This document shows positions 51,654 to 63,763 of a stretch of DNA of 64,000 nucleotides, piece after piece (the stretch's first letter is position 1; every line of letters begins with the position of its first letter). Source of the DNA: JADJRG01 sp964474905 (GTDB lineage Bacteria > Myxococcota_A > Polyangia > Nannocystales > Nannocystaceae); contig CAYYUP010000001.1 in the NCBI GenBank assembly GCA_964474905.1, forward strand, positions 367,044 to 431,043, read 5' to 3'. A model generated the notes under the pieces. That model saw nothing but the letters and a program-made list of their open reading frames with translations. It did not search any database and was not told where the DNA came from. The translations under genes were made by a program, and so were the position numbers.

Positions 51654-51775
51654 GTCTCCACGGGGGTGCAGTTCATACCGACATGTCTACACTCACTATT
51701 GGCAGTGTGCATATCGACGACCGATTCCGGCCGTAATGCGATGATCACTCGAACAATGCCGTGACCAGTGCGCGG

Positions 51776-52318
51776 CTAAAACCGTAGCGCGAGCCCTGGC
51801 GTGTAGGTGCCAAATGCGGTGCGTCCAACATTCGGTGCCAGCGCGACCTTATTGGCCTCTTTCCATTTGCGCCACTTGCTGAATCGAGAGCCGCCGACAC
51901 CCAGGAGGGGCACACCGACGGCGAGTCCGACAAGGCCAAAGCCGAGAATAACCCCGCCAAGAGCACCTCCGACCTTGCCTACGCCATCAGAGCCGGTCTC
52001 ATTCGCGGCTTTCTTTGAGCCCGCGATGATCACGATGCCCCAGAGTGAAAGGGGCAGGGCGTAGAGGCCGGTGATCACACCGCCGCTGATCATCATGCCC
52101 AGGCCCTTCTTCGGCTCGGGCTGGCTCGAAGCCTCCGCGGGGCCCTCGGGCTCGGCCTCATCGGCGTTCACCTCGGCGCCCATATCCGTGAGTGCGGGCA
52201 GAGCATTTTGATAGGGCGATGCATTCGCCTCGGTGAGGGGAGCGAGCGCAAGTGTCGTTGCCACTGTGACCACGAAAATGCCCTTGGCAGGCCGAAGTAC
52301 CTTGTTCTGTCGATTCAT
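51776..52318 (-). CDS. Small membrane protein with signal peptide (180 aa)
   Basis: A signal peptide (GIFVVTVATTLALAPLTEANAS) is followed by a Glu/Pro linker and two membrane helices (LGMMISGGVITGLYALPLSLWG; VGGALGGVILGFGLVGLAVG), ending in a basic part and TYTPGLALRF. The longest frame (52459) adds 47 residues with no signal, so the ATG at 52318 is used. No family recognised. It converges with the epimerase gene (122 bases between) and diverges from rlmKL. Confidence 0.7.
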   Translation of the reverse strand: MNRQNKVLRPAKGIFVVTVATTLALAPLTEANASPYQNALPALTDMGAEVNADEAEPEGPAEASSQPEPKKGLGMMISGGVITGLYALPLSLWGIVIIAGSKKAANETGSDGVGKVGGALGGVILGFGLVGLAVGVPLLGVGGSRFSKWRKWKEANKVALAPNVGRTAFGTYTPGLALRF

Positions 52319-52550
52319 GGCAGGTTGAACGGCAGGGCCGGTGGCGTGATTCACGGAAGTTTCGCTTTGCAGTAAATGTGAGTACTGCATCTCGATGTAG
52401 ATCACATTCTTCGACCGAATCCGCGAACTATCATGAATTGTGTCCAGTGCATGGGCCATTTGCCCCCAAATTGATCAATCGTTGACCGCGTGATCGCCGC
52501 GGGCGCTTTTGAGCGGCTCAAAGCTGTCACTTCGCGGTACAACCCCGCCG

Positions 52551-54695
52551 ATGTTCGACCTCTTCGCCACTGCAGCGCCCGGTCTCGAGGAACTCTGCGC
52601 CGCCGAACTCGGTGAACTCGGGGCATCGAGCATTCGCCTGACAAAGGCCGGCGTTCGTTTTCGCGGGGACCTCTCGCTCGCCTATCGTTGCTGCCTCTGG
52701 TCGCGCCTTGCGAGCCGTATCCTTCTTCGCCTCGAGGAGGTCGAGATCGACGGCCCCGATGGGCTTTACGACGTTGTCTCGGCGATCCCCTGGGAGGAAC
52801 ATCTGAGCCCCGACGGCAGCCTTGTTGTTGATTTTGTCGGCGGTGGTTCGGGCATCGACAACAGTCATTTTGGAGCGCTCAGGGTCAAAGACGCGATCGT
52901 CGATCGTTTCACCGATCGTTGCGGGCGGCGACCCGATGTCGAACGCGAGCGCCCCGATCTGCGGATCCACGCGCACCTCCGACGTGGCCTCCTGAGCATC
53001 GCGATCGACCTCGCGGGCGAGAGCTTGCATCGGCGCGGCTATCGAGCGCCGGGGACCCGAGCGCCGCTCAAAGAGAGCCTGGCTGCGGCGATCCTGATCC
53101 GCGCTGGTTGGCCCGCGCTGGCGGCCGCGAAGGCGCCGCTGGTCGATCCGATGTGCGGCTCGGGCACCCTGCCGATCGAGGCGGCATGGATCGCTGGCGA
53201 TCGGGCACCGGGGCTCACGCGTACCTATTACGGCTTCCAGGGGTGGCTCGGGCATCGCCCCAAAATTTGGGCAGAGCTCCTCGAAGAGGCACGCGAGCGT
53301 TGGGCTGTGGGGCGCAGCCGGGTGCCGCAGATCGTCGGGTTTGATCGCGAGCGGGCGGTGCTTCGATCGGCTCAGGCGAACCTCGAGCGCGCCGATCTCC
53401 GCGGTCTTGTCGAGGTCCGTGTCGGTGATGTGAGCGAGCTTGTGCGGCCGCCTGAGTGGGAGGCCGCGGGCCTGGTGATCAGCAATCCGCCCTACGGCGA
53501 GCGCTTGGGCCAAGAGGAGGATCTCGAGGCCCTTTACAGGACCTTTGGTGAGCGCTTGATCGCCGAGTTCGACGGTTGGCGAGCCGCGATCCTGACCTCC
53601 GAATCGACACTCGGTAAGGCGACAGGCCTGCGGGCGCGGAAGATCTACAAGCTGCTAAACGGCGCGATCGAGGTGAGCCTGCTGTTGATCGACGTGCAGG
53701 AGTCAAACGTTCGCGGGCCACCGAAGGCCTATCCTCGGAGCCTCAATGCTGTGGCGCTCAGCAATCGCCTACGCAAGAACCAACGCGCGTTGGCCCCGTG
53801 GTTAAAGCGCGAGGGCATCAGTTGCTATCGCCTCTACGACGCGGATATTCCCGAGTACGCTGTCGCGGTCGACCTTTACGACAGCGATGATGGGCTCTTT
53901 GTGGTCCTTCAAGAGTACGCACCGCCGGCGACGATCGAGCCTCGAAAAGCCGTCCGTCGGCTCCGGGAAGCCCACGAGGTCGTCGCCGAACACCTGCGCA
54001 TCGATCCCGAGCGGGTGATCGTCAAGCAGCGTCGTCGACAGCGGCGCGGCGACCAATACACTCGCCAGGCGACGAGCGATGAGATGCACGTGGTCCACGA
54101 GGGCAAGGCCAGCTTTTTGGTCAACCTGCACGACTACCTCGACACGGGTCTCTACCTCGATCACCGGCCGGTGCGGGCCTTGCTCGCCGCTGCGGCTGCC
54201 GGTCGCGAGGTGCTCAATCTCTTCTGTTACACAGGGACCGCGACCGTGCACGCGGCTCTAAACGGCGCCAAAAATACGACCTCGGTCGACCTCTCGCGGC
54301 GCTATTTGAGCTGGGCAGAGCGCAACCTCGAGCTAAACCGGCTCGATCGCCAACGTCACCGGCTGATCGGCGCTGATGTTCGGGACTTCCTGGCCAGCGA
54401 TCGGCGGCATTACGGGCTGATCTATGTCGATCCTCCGACCTTCTCCAACTCGAAGCGAGCCCGGGATTTTGATGTGCAGCAGGATCACGTCGAGCTTCTG
54501 CAAACGGTGGCGGAGCGCCTCTACGCGGGCGGCGAGATCATTTTTTCGACCCATCACCGGCGCTTTCGTCTCGACGAAGAGGGGCTCGCGGGCCTCGAGG
54601 TCGAGGACCTCAGTCGACCGACCATTCCCCGCGATTTTCAGCGGAGTCCGAAGATTCACCGCTGTTGGCGTTTGCGTTGGCCCACAGGTCAGTAG
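52551..54695 (+). CDS. rlmKL: Bifunctional 23S rRNA methyltransferase RlmKL
   Basis: 714 residues (E. coli about 700). The first half (RlmL) makes m2G2445: a THUMP region (EELCAAELGELGASSIR), then MCGSGTLPIEAAWIAGDR and SNPPYGERLG. The second half (RlmK) makes m7G2069: DYLDTGLYLDHRPVR, LNLFCYTGTATVHAALNGA and IYVDPPTFSNSKRARDFD. The ATG follows a 230-base divergent region in which nothing else was found. Confidence 0.95.
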   Translation: MFDLFATAAPGLEELCAAELGELGASSIRLTKAGVRFRGDLSLAYRCCLWSRLASRILLRLEEVEIDGPDGLYDVVSAIPWEEHLSPDGSLVVDFVGGGSGIDNSHFGALRVKDAIVDRFTDRCGRRPDVERERPDLRIHAHLRRGLLSIAIDLAGESLHRRGYRAPGTRAPLKESLAAAILIRAGWPALAAAKAPLVDPMCGSGTLPIEAAWIAGDRAPGLTRTYYGFQGWLGHRPKIWAELLEEARERWAVGRSRVPQIVGFDRERAVLRSAQANLERADLRGLVEVRVGDVSELVRPPEWEAAGLVISNPPYGERLGQEEDLEALYRTFGERLIAEFDGWRAAILTSESTLGKATGLRARKIYKLLNGAIEVSLLLIDVQESNVRGPPKAYPRSLNAVALSNRLRKNQRALAPWLKREGISCYRLYDADIPEYAVAVDLYDSDDGLFVVLQEYAPPATIEPRKAVRRLREAHEVVAEHLRIDPERVIVKQRRRQRRGDQYTRQATSDEMHVVHEGKASFLVNLHDYLDTGLYLDHRPVRALLAAAAAGREVLNLFCYTGTATVHAALNGAKNTTSVDLSRRYLSWAERNLELNRLDRQRHRLIGADVRDFLASDRRHYGLIYVDPPTFSNSKRARDFDVQQDHVELLQTVAERLYAGGEIIFSTHHRRFRLDEEGLAGLEVEDLSRPTIPRDFQRSPKIHRCWRLRWPTGQ

Positions 54696-54830
54696 GCTCG
54701 AGAGCGCTGGGTCGCGCGCGCCAAAGATGCCCAAATGGTCACAGATCCGCGCGTAGGCGTTCGTTCCTGCAACTATGTCGCGAGCGCAAGGGGGCGTCAA
54801 AACCAGGTACGCTAGCGGTGGAGACCCCCC

Positions 54831-55574
54831 GTGCCCCTGACTGCTGAGCAAGAATGGACCCTCGTTTCCTGCGGCCTGCTCGCCCTCGCTGACCGAGTCC
54901 TCACGGGGGGGGAGGCCGCCCGACTGCTCGCGATGGTCGAGTCCTACCTCGATCCTGAAGAGCAGGATCTCTGGATGGATCTGGTCGCCGACAAGGCGGC
55001 GCTCGAGGCCCATTTTGAGCAGCTGAGGGCGCCACCGGCTGCGAATCACCTGGCGTTGCTCGAGCGAGTCTGGGCCATCGCCCTCGCGGACGGTGACGCC
55101 TCGCTCACAGAGATCCGCGTGTTCGAACGGATCGGCGAGCGCCTCTCCATCGATGGAGCCCAGCTCATTGTGCACCGCAAGACGTGGACCTACGCGGCGA
55201 TGGAGCGCGCCGAGGTGGTCGCAGGGTTCGCCGCAAATCTCCTCCAGCGCGGAGCTGCGGCGACGCCCAAGGAGCACACGCTCTACGAGACGCTGGTCGG
55301 ACGGCTGCCGTTGAGCAAGAGCCGACGCGCGCGGATCCTCGGTGAGATCGATGCGCCGCCGACCCTAGAGTCGCTCGCTGCGATCCTCAAGCGTTTCGAT
55401 CGAGCGCGGCAGATGGAGACCCTGCGATCGATCGCCGACGCGGTGGTCCGCACTGAGAGGCGGGAGGCGGCGCGCGAGCAGATGGCGGAGTTTGTCGCTG
55501 TTGCCGGCCTGCCGCCGACCGTCGCCGACGGTCTGCACGGCTTTGCGCCGGTCCAAGACAAGCCTGCCTCTTAG
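54831..55574 (+). CDS. TerB-like helical protein (first of a convergent pair)
   Basis: 247 residues, all helical. ALADRVLTGGEAARLL and AIALADGDASLTEIRVFERI match the repeated acidic helix (ADG..-E) of TerB-type proteins, which bind divalent metal in a helical bundle. GTG start. It faces another TerB-like gene, with 23 bases between their stop codons. The function is not known; TerB relates to stress and tellurite phenotypes in other bacteria. Confidence 0.72.
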   Translation: MPLTAEQEWTLVSCGLLALADRVLTGGEAARLLAMVESYLDPEEQDLWMDLVADKAALEAHFEQLRAPPAANHLALLERVWAIALADGDASLTEIRVFERIGERLSIDGAQLIVHRKTWTYAAMERAEVVAGFAANLLQRGAAATPKEHTLYETLVGRLPLSKSRRARILGEIDAPPTLESLAAILKRFDRARQMETLRSIADAVVRTERREAAREQMAEFVAVAGLPPTVADGLHGFAPVQDKPAS

Positions 55575-55586
55575 GACAGATCTGTC
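55575..55586. repeat. 12-bp palindrome GACAGATCTGTC between two convergent genes
   Basis: A perfect palindrome directly after the first TerB-like stop codon, preceded by TTAG, so a half-site TTAGGACA overlaps the stop. It shares GGACA with the palindromes at 27964 and 45406. Confidence 0.7.
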
Positions 55587-55597
55587 GAGGACGGGTT

Positions 55598-56158
55598 TCA
55601 GCGGCTGGCGAAGGCGCGGTGGAAGGTCCGCAGTGCGGAGTCGCCAAAGGTCTGGGCGATGGTCTCGATCTGGGCGCGTTCTTCGGGGTCGATCGCGTTG
55701 CCGATCCCAAGAAAACCACCGCTGGCGTCCGCGACCTTCACGCAGAGATCAACCAGCGAGGCGCCCTCTTTGCCCGCGAGTGTCAGCTTTAACAACGCCA
55801 GGGTCTCGTCCATAAAGGCTTTCGCGGGGCGCTCCTCGAGCATGCTCTCGATCATCTGGAAGGCTTCGCTGCCCGGGTTGATGCCGCGGCTGCGGACGAC
55901 GTCCAGGATCGCAGCGCGCTCCTTTCGGGAGACCGAGTCGTCGATCCAGGCGACGTGCACCAGGGGCATGAGATCGAAGATCCGGGCCTTCTCGCCAGTG
56001 AAGCCGAGCGCTTGGATGGTCTCGGCGAGCTCGAGCTTGCGGGCCTCGAGCTCGAGCTTGCGGGCATCCGCCTCCATGCGCTCGCGGAGTTTGGTCCGGG
56101 CGGCGAGCTCCTGCTCCTTGAAGTAGATATCTTCTTCGATCTCGGGCTTTCTCTGCAT
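55598..56158 (-). CDS. TerB-like helical protein (second of a convergent pair)
   Basis: 186 residues. A charged helix (KEQELAARTKLRERMEADAR) leads into a TerB-like bundle with the acidic patch MPLVHVAWIDDSVSRKERAA and IGNAIDPEERAQIETIAQ. It points towards the first TerB-like gene, so the two proteins may have a common function. The start is the ATG at 56158. Confidence 0.72.
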   Translation of the reverse strand: MQRKPEIEEDIYFKEQELAARTKLRERMEADARKLELEARKLELAETIQALGFTGEKARIFDLMPLVHVAWIDDSVSRKERAAILDVVRSRGINPGSEAFQMIESMLEERPAKAFMDETLALLKLTLAGKEGASLVDLCVKVADASGGFLGIGNAIDPEERAQIETIAQTFGDSALRTFHRAFASR

Positions 56159-56230
56159 GGTCTTGGTCCTCGCGGGCCGGACGGTAACAGGCGCTCAGAG
56201 CCTGTCAATGCCCTGCTTGGGGCCGGGGGT

Positions 56231-57388
56231 TTAGCTGGGGATGGTCTGCGGCTTGCCGCTCGGCTCGCAGCCCCACAGGAAGTTGTCGATGAAGGCGTAG
56301 CTGTCGAGGATTCCATCGCTGACGTCGAAGATCGAGAAGACGACGGTGATCTGCTCGCCCGGGGTGACGCCGACGGTGCTGGTCAACCAGTTGGTGCCGG
56401 CGTGTTGGCGCATGCAGGTATTTGTGAACTCCGGGAGGACGGCACCGCCGTCTTGAAAGTCGAGGAAGCCGGCGTTGAGAGAGATCGGATTGCCCTGCAT
56501 GTCGAAGGAGATGTTGCCGGTCCACATCTCCGACTCGAGCCAACCGATGTACATGTCGTTGTACTGGGAGCCGTAGTACTGCGGCCACTCGGTCGAGAAG
56601 AAGGCGAAGTCGTAGGAGAACGACGTGACGTCGTCGGGCACGTCGAGGAGGAAGCGGAGTTCGGTGTAGTCGTTGGCGGAGCCGCCCTGATCGAACTGTC
56701 CCTGGATCGTGCCCGAACAGTCGCCGGTGCCGACGAGGCCGGGATTTTGTGTGCAGTCGCCGGCGACCGCGTTGGGTTTGATCGGCGCGGGTAGATTTTT
56801 GCCGAGGGCGATGCCGAGGCTGTCGTTGCAGTAGGTCGGACCGCTGTTGCTGTCGCCGCCCGGTGTCTGCAGGTCGAGTTCGGCGACCAGGCCCGAGCCG
56901 ATGACGGCGTAGGAGTTGCCCTCCCGCGGTGCGAAGGTGCCGTTTGTGCCGAAGCCTGTGCGCACGCCGATCGCCTGCGCTGCGCCCATCGTCGATGCCT
57001 GAACCGCGAGTTCTCCGGGGCAGTTGAGGCCCATCGCGGCGAAGGGATCGCTGGTGCCGGCGTCGCAGGGCACGTGATCAGGGATCGAACAGACGCACTC
57101 GTCGCCCTCGCAGGGCTCGTCGTCGGGCATCGTATCCCCGTCGGGAACGCCGACGTCGTACTTGAAGTCGCCGTCCCCCGAGCCACCACCGCTGCCCTCG
57201 CTGCCGCTGCTGTCGGTGTCGGTGTCGGTATCGGTGTCGGTGCCGGAGGAGGGGCCGGATCCGCTTATCGTGATGCTCGCGATCCCGCTCTCGCCAAGGC
57301 TCATCTCTGTCTCGTCATCCGAGGCGCCGCCGCAGGCAGATACGGCGATGCAGAGAATGGCGGCAGAGGAAAGTAGAGCTGAGCGCAT
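56231..57388 (-). CDS. Choice-of-anchor L lipoprotein with TD repeat
   Basis: 385 residues. Lipobox AVSACGGAS, then a TDTDTDTDTDSSGS tract coded by a 6-base repeat (57211-57242). The domain begins after PCDAGTSDPFAAMGLNCPG, with DYTELRFLLDVPDDVTSFSY and DSYAFIDNFLWGCEPSG, the pattern of the choice-of-anchor L family found in extracellular proteins. Such proteins are often membrane-attached surface proteins; the ligand is unknown. Typical of Nannocystis-like genomes. Confidence 0.85.
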   Translation of the reverse strand: MRSALLSSAAILCIAVSACGGASDDETEMSLGESGIASITISGSGPSSGTDTDTDTDTDSSGSEGSGGGSGDGDFKYDVGVPDGDTMPDDEPCEGDECVCSIPDHVPCDAGTSDPFAAMGLNCPGELAVQASTMGAAQAIGVRTGFGTNGTFAPREGNSYAVIGSGLVAELDLQTPGGDSNSGPTYCNDSLGIALGKNLPAPIKPNAVAGDCTQNPGLVGTGDCSGTIQGQFDQGGSANDYTELRFLLDVPDDVTSFSYDFAFFSTEWPQYYGSQYNDMYIGWLESEMWTGNISFDMQGNPISLNAGFLDFQDGGAVLPEFTNTCMRQHAGTNWLTSTVGVTPGEQITVVFSIFDVSDGILDSYAFIDNFLWGCEPSGKPQTIPS

Positions 57389-57507
57389 TGTCGAACGCTA
57401 CCGAGGTCCGGCCAGTCGGGAAAGAGGTGAAAAAAGTAGAGGTCTGCACTTGTATTTTTGCGCGTAGAGCTGTTCTAAGGGCTGTTTACGCACTAATCTC
57501 GCGTTTC

Positions 57508-58198
57508 ATGTCGTACTTCGTGCAACAGAGGGCGATCGCCGGAGTTGTCTTCGATCTCGACGGCACGCTCTACGACAAGCGCGTGCTCGAGCGTTTTGTG
57601 ATCCGCAGGTTGCCCGGGTCGTTGCCTCGGCTCTATCGCTATACGCGGACGCGCAGCTCGCTGGCCGGTGTCGATTGTGGGTCTTGGGAGGCGCTCCGGG
57701 AGGAGGCCCTGCGCCGCCTTGCGCCCGGTGCGAGCGGACAGGCGCGATGGCTGCGGTGGATCGATGAGCGTTACGATCCGACCGTGCGCGAGGGCATGGC
57801 TACGGTCCGGGCCTATCCCGGGGTGAACGCGCTTTTAAGGGAGCTGCGCGGTGCCGGGTTGCGTCTGGGATTGGTCTCTGATTACCGGGGGGTTTGCGGG
57901 CGCTTGAGGGCGCTGGGCATCGATCGCGAGGCTTTTGATCTTATCCTGCCGACCGAGGATCGGGGGGCGATGAAACCAGCGCCGCGGATCGTCGAACTCA
58001 CACTTGCGGGCATGGAGTTGCCGGGTGAGGCGATGGTGATGGTTGGCGATCGAGCCTTCACCGATCAGCGCTTCGCCGAGGCCGCGGGCATGGAATTTGT
58101 CGGCGTATTGCCCCGCGGATCGTCGGCCCCAGATGGGGATCTTCGCTGGCGGAGCTGGTCCGCGGCGCGGGCTCATCTGCTGGGGCGTGCGCTGGGGT

Positions 58199-58212
<14 letters not shown>
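57508..58212 (+). CDS. HAD-family hydrolase
   Basis: 234 residues. Motif I DLDGTLYD (nucleophile and acid Asp), motif II GLVSDYRGV, motif III Lys region RGAMKPAPRI and motif IV VMVGDRAFTDQRFAEAAG are present. A cap insertion lies between motifs I and II. Likely a small phosphatase, substrate unknown. The ATG is chosen because MSYFVQQRAIAGVVF starts at the fold; the open frame extends 40 codons upstream. It overlaps the dnaE2 end by 14 bases, tail to tail. Confidence 0.88.
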
Positions 58213-61354
<3,142 letters not shown>

Positions 61355-61365
61355 GCCGAATTGCC

Positions 61366-62898
61366 TCAGTCGAGCACGCCGTGGAGGAACCAGCGCTGGC
61401 GCGGGCGGTCGTAAAAGAGCCAGAGGTACTCATCGCCGGTGGTTTCTGCGTAGTAATAGTCGCGCTCGACCGGGCGCACCCACCAGCCGCCGCTGATCCG
61501 ATGGGGTCCGTGCAGACGGCGGATCGATCCGAATACAGGCGGCACGGCACCGGCGATCGAGGGCATCGGAGGATCGGTGCCGGGGCGCGTCTCGCCTGTG
61601 CTGCTGAGTGGAATCGGGCGGCGCAGGAGCCGACGGATCAGGCACGAGGAGCTGCCCGAGAGATTTGCAGCGAGCGCGGTCGGTCGCGGCTGGCGGATCG
61701 AGCAGGTTGGTTCCCAGGCAAAACGCGCCTCCGGGAGGTGCGTCTCGCGGAGCTGAGCGCGGGTTACCGCACCTTCGCCGTAGGCCGCGCGGATGCGGTC
61801 GAGTGCACGTTCGGCGGCCCTCGGATCACGGCGCTCGCGTTCGGCGAGGAGGTCGAGCTGGGGCAGGGCGGGGCGCGATCCATCGAGCATGAGCACGAGT
61901 TCCGTGACCGGCGAAGCGAGGGACAAGGCGCCGAGCCGGAGGCGGATGAGATCGAGGATCGGCAGGAGTTCCGAGGTTGGCTCGGCGATCTCGATCGCCA
62001 GCTCGATGGGATCGCATCTGTCTAAGAGCAGGCGGAGCGCGAGCGCGTGCACCCGCTCTCCCGCACCGCGGAGCTGCTCGATGAGCTGCGGCAGGATCCC
62101 CTTGATCGCGAAGAGCAGCCGCTCGTCGATCTGCTCTGGGGGATCGATGACGATGCTCGCGCGCACAGGTTCGCGATGCTGCCGTGGGCGGAGCGCTCTC
62201 CATGACGATCCGCTGGCGTCGGCGTGCAGCTTCGCGATCTCTGCTCCAAAGCGGGCGCGGAGATCGGCAGCCGGTAAACGGATGAGATCGCCGAGGGTCT
62301 CGACCTGGAGGCTCGCGAGCGCAGCCACTCGCCGAGCTGGAAGATCAAGATTAAGGAGTGCGACCGATTGGGCAGCCGCAGCTTCCTCCTCGGGATTTTT
62401 GAAGACGTGCAGGCGGTCGCTGCACTCTGCGAGCGCTCGGGTTAAGAAATGACGGAAGCCGACGACGATGGTCGAACGCCAGCCGAGATCGGAGAGATGA
62501 ATGCGGATCGCCTCCGCCCACAATGAAGGCGGTCCGTAGAGTCGGCCCATGCCGGATGGATCGATCCAGAAGGCGCCACTGCCCGGTGGGCCCGGTTCGA
62601 TTCGCGGTGAGAAGCGGTTGAGCTCGTCGCAGATCGTGTCTTGGATCGACGCGAGTTCGTCGTCATCGATCGCGCTCGTACGAAGCCCTTCGCAGAGCCC
62701 AACCGCCGCGCTTGCGCGTAATCCTGCACGAACACCACTGCGCTTTGCAGCGTCCGTGCACGCGGTGATCCGGCCCTGCGGTCCTGGGCGATCGACGAGG
62801 GCAAGCGCTGCCTCTTTGAGAACCTCTGGGCGCCGAAGGAGGGCCTGGAGCCCGATTTCGGGGATGCTGACGCAGGCCAGTGGAGGAGGCGCGCTCAT
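61366..62898 (-). CDS. imuB: ImuB, catalytically inactive Y-family polymerase
   Basis: 510 residues. A Y-family polymerase-like fold that acts as an adaptor rather than a polymerase. The start (MSAPPPLACVSIPEIGLQAL) lacks the Asp of the usual active-site motif, consistent with ImuB. The palm/finger region (CTDAAKRSGVRAGLRASAAV; VVGFRHFLTRALAECSDRLH) is recognisable. The frame is open well upstream, but the ATG at 62898 overlaps the imuA stop by 4 bases, the expected coupled start. Confidence 0.9.
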   Translation of the reverse strand: MSAPPPLACVSIPEIGLQALLRRPEVLKEAALALVDRPGPQGRITACTDAAKRSGVRAGLRASAAVGLCEGLRTSAIDDDELASIQDTICDELNRFSPRIEPGPPGSGAFWIDPSGMGRLYGPPSLWAEAIRIHLSDLGWRSTIVVGFRHFLTRALAECSDRLHVFKNPEEEAAAAQSVALLNLDLPARRVAALASLQVETLGDLIRLPAADLRARFGAEIAKLHADASGSSWRALRPRQHREPVRASIVIDPPEQIDERLLFAIKGILPQLIEQLRGAGERVHALALRLLLDRCDPIELAIEIAEPTSELLPILDLIRLRLGALSLASPVTELVLMLDGSRPALPQLDLLAERERRDPRAAERALDRIRAAYGEGAVTRAQLRETHLPEARFAWEPTCSIRQPRPTALAANLSGSSSCLIRRLLRRPIPLSSTGETRPGTDPPMPSIAGAVPPVFGSIRRLHGPHRISGGWWVRPVERDYYYAETTGDEYLWLFYDRPRQRWFLHGVLD

Positions 62899-63509
62899 GC
62901 CTCGAGGCCGCTCGGTGTCCGCCAGGTTTCGGGCACGACTTTTAGCGGCCCACCGGACTTGTTCTTTAGGACATGTACATGAAGCGTGCACTGTCCGGCG
63001 AGCGGTGGTGATCGCTGGGCCGCGATCCGGAGGCCGATCAGAGGCCCGAGCGATGACTGGCTCGCCGGTGTGTCGGTGATCAGGAGGAGACGAGTGCCAT
63101 GCTCCCGCGCGAGGGCGACAAGGCGTGCACACCAGGCTTGGCCTCGCGGTGCGCGGACCCCTGAGAGGTCGACCACGATGAGACCGTAGGCGCCGGAGCG
63201 AAGCAGCCATTCGCTCGCTCGAAGCAGATCGCGCGCCCCCTGATCGGTCGGTAGGTGGAGCACGATCAGCGACTCGAGATCGATGCCAGCCGCAGCCAGA
63301 TCGGGCGGATAGAGGTCACCTTCTTCGGGTTGGATCCAAGCGCTCGTTTCGCCCTCGATCTGGGCCTGTCTCAGGAGGTTTACAGCGGTACTCAGGCGGG
63401 CGTTGACACCGCGCCCAGAGATCTCGATCAAGCGTCCAGGCGCGGCTAGATCCGCCATCGAAACCCTGGCCAAACCACGTAATTTCGCCTCAGAAGCCCT
63501 ATTCGTCAT
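62895..63509 (-). CDS. imuA: ImuA, RecA-like accessory protein of the mutasome
   Basis: 204 residues. A RecA-type ATPase fold (GAYGLIVVDLSGVRAPRGQ; RLLLITDTPASQSS) with a degenerate P-loop (GRGVNARLSTAV). ImuA works with ImuB and DnaE2 in damage-induced mutagenesis. Its start is preceded by a candidate LexA box (63523-63538). The ATG is the first in frame after that box. Confidence 0.88.
   Translation of the reverse strand: MTNRASEAKLRGLARVSMADLAAPGRLIEISGRGVNARLSTAVNLLRQAQIEGETSAWIQPEEGDLYPPDLAAAGIDLESLIVLHLPTDQGARDLLRASEWLLRSGAYGLIVVDLSGVRAPRGQAWCARLVALAREHGTRLLLITDTPASQSSLGPLIGLRIAAQRSPPLAGQCTLHVHVLKNKSGGPLKVVPETWRTPSGLEA
62960..62973. repeat. Near-match to the TGTCCT-NN-AGGACA palindrome
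   Basis: TGTTCT, two bases, AGGACA: one mismatch to the core. It lies in the 3' part of imuA. Confidence 0.55.
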
Positions 63510-63522
63510 GGGTTGCAGGATA

Positions 63523-63538
63523 CTGAACGGGCAATCAG
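63523..63538 (-). promoter_or_regulatory. Candidate LexA (SOS) box of imuA
   Basis: CTGATTGCCCGTTCAG, read on the minus strand, 14 bases before the imuA ATG. It matches the Myxococcus LexA motif (CTRHAMRYBYGTTCAG, as I recall it) at 14 of 16 positions. The damage-inducible role of imuA-imuB-dnaE2 supports it. The rest of the 254-base region to the right (63510-63763) holds an AT-rich stretch (about 63545-63600) and no gene that I can see. Confidence 0.6.
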
Positions 63539-63668
63539 CATCAAGAAAATTGCGTTAGCTGGACTGCTTAATTATCAATTTCGATGATCTTCGCGCGATT
63601 GGCGCACGCGTTCGTCCGAAGTCGCCCTATAGCAGAGCGGCAATGAACTTCGCTGGCGTATTTGATCA

Positions 63669-63682
63669 TGTTCATTAAGACA
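63669..63682. repeat. Weak copy of the TGTCCT-NN-AGGACA palindrome
   Basis: TGTTCA, two bases, AAGACA: 9 of 12 core positions. It lies between the imuA promoter and the end of the last gene. Confidence 0.35.
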
Positions 63683-63707
63683 TGTTTGTTTGTGTCGTCG
63701 AGAACGA

Positions 63708-63742
63708 CGAGAGCCCAACCCCGGCATCGGGGGGGGCTCTCG
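63708..63742. other. GC-rich hairpin downstream of the last gene
   Basis: CGAGAGCCC (63708-63716) pairs with GGGCTCTCG (63734-63742); inner CCCC/GGGG pairs extend it. There is no T run on either strand, so it is a poor rho-independent terminator, but it lies 22 bases after the minus-strand stop. Confidence 0.45.
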
Positions 63743-63763
63743 ATCCGTACTCTCTCAGAATGC

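Noticed and set aside
51654..51775. Possible intrinsic terminator between the epimerase and the small membrane protein genes
   Set aside because: Partial inverted repeats exist (GACATGTC is a palindrome), but no GC stem with a T run could be drawn.
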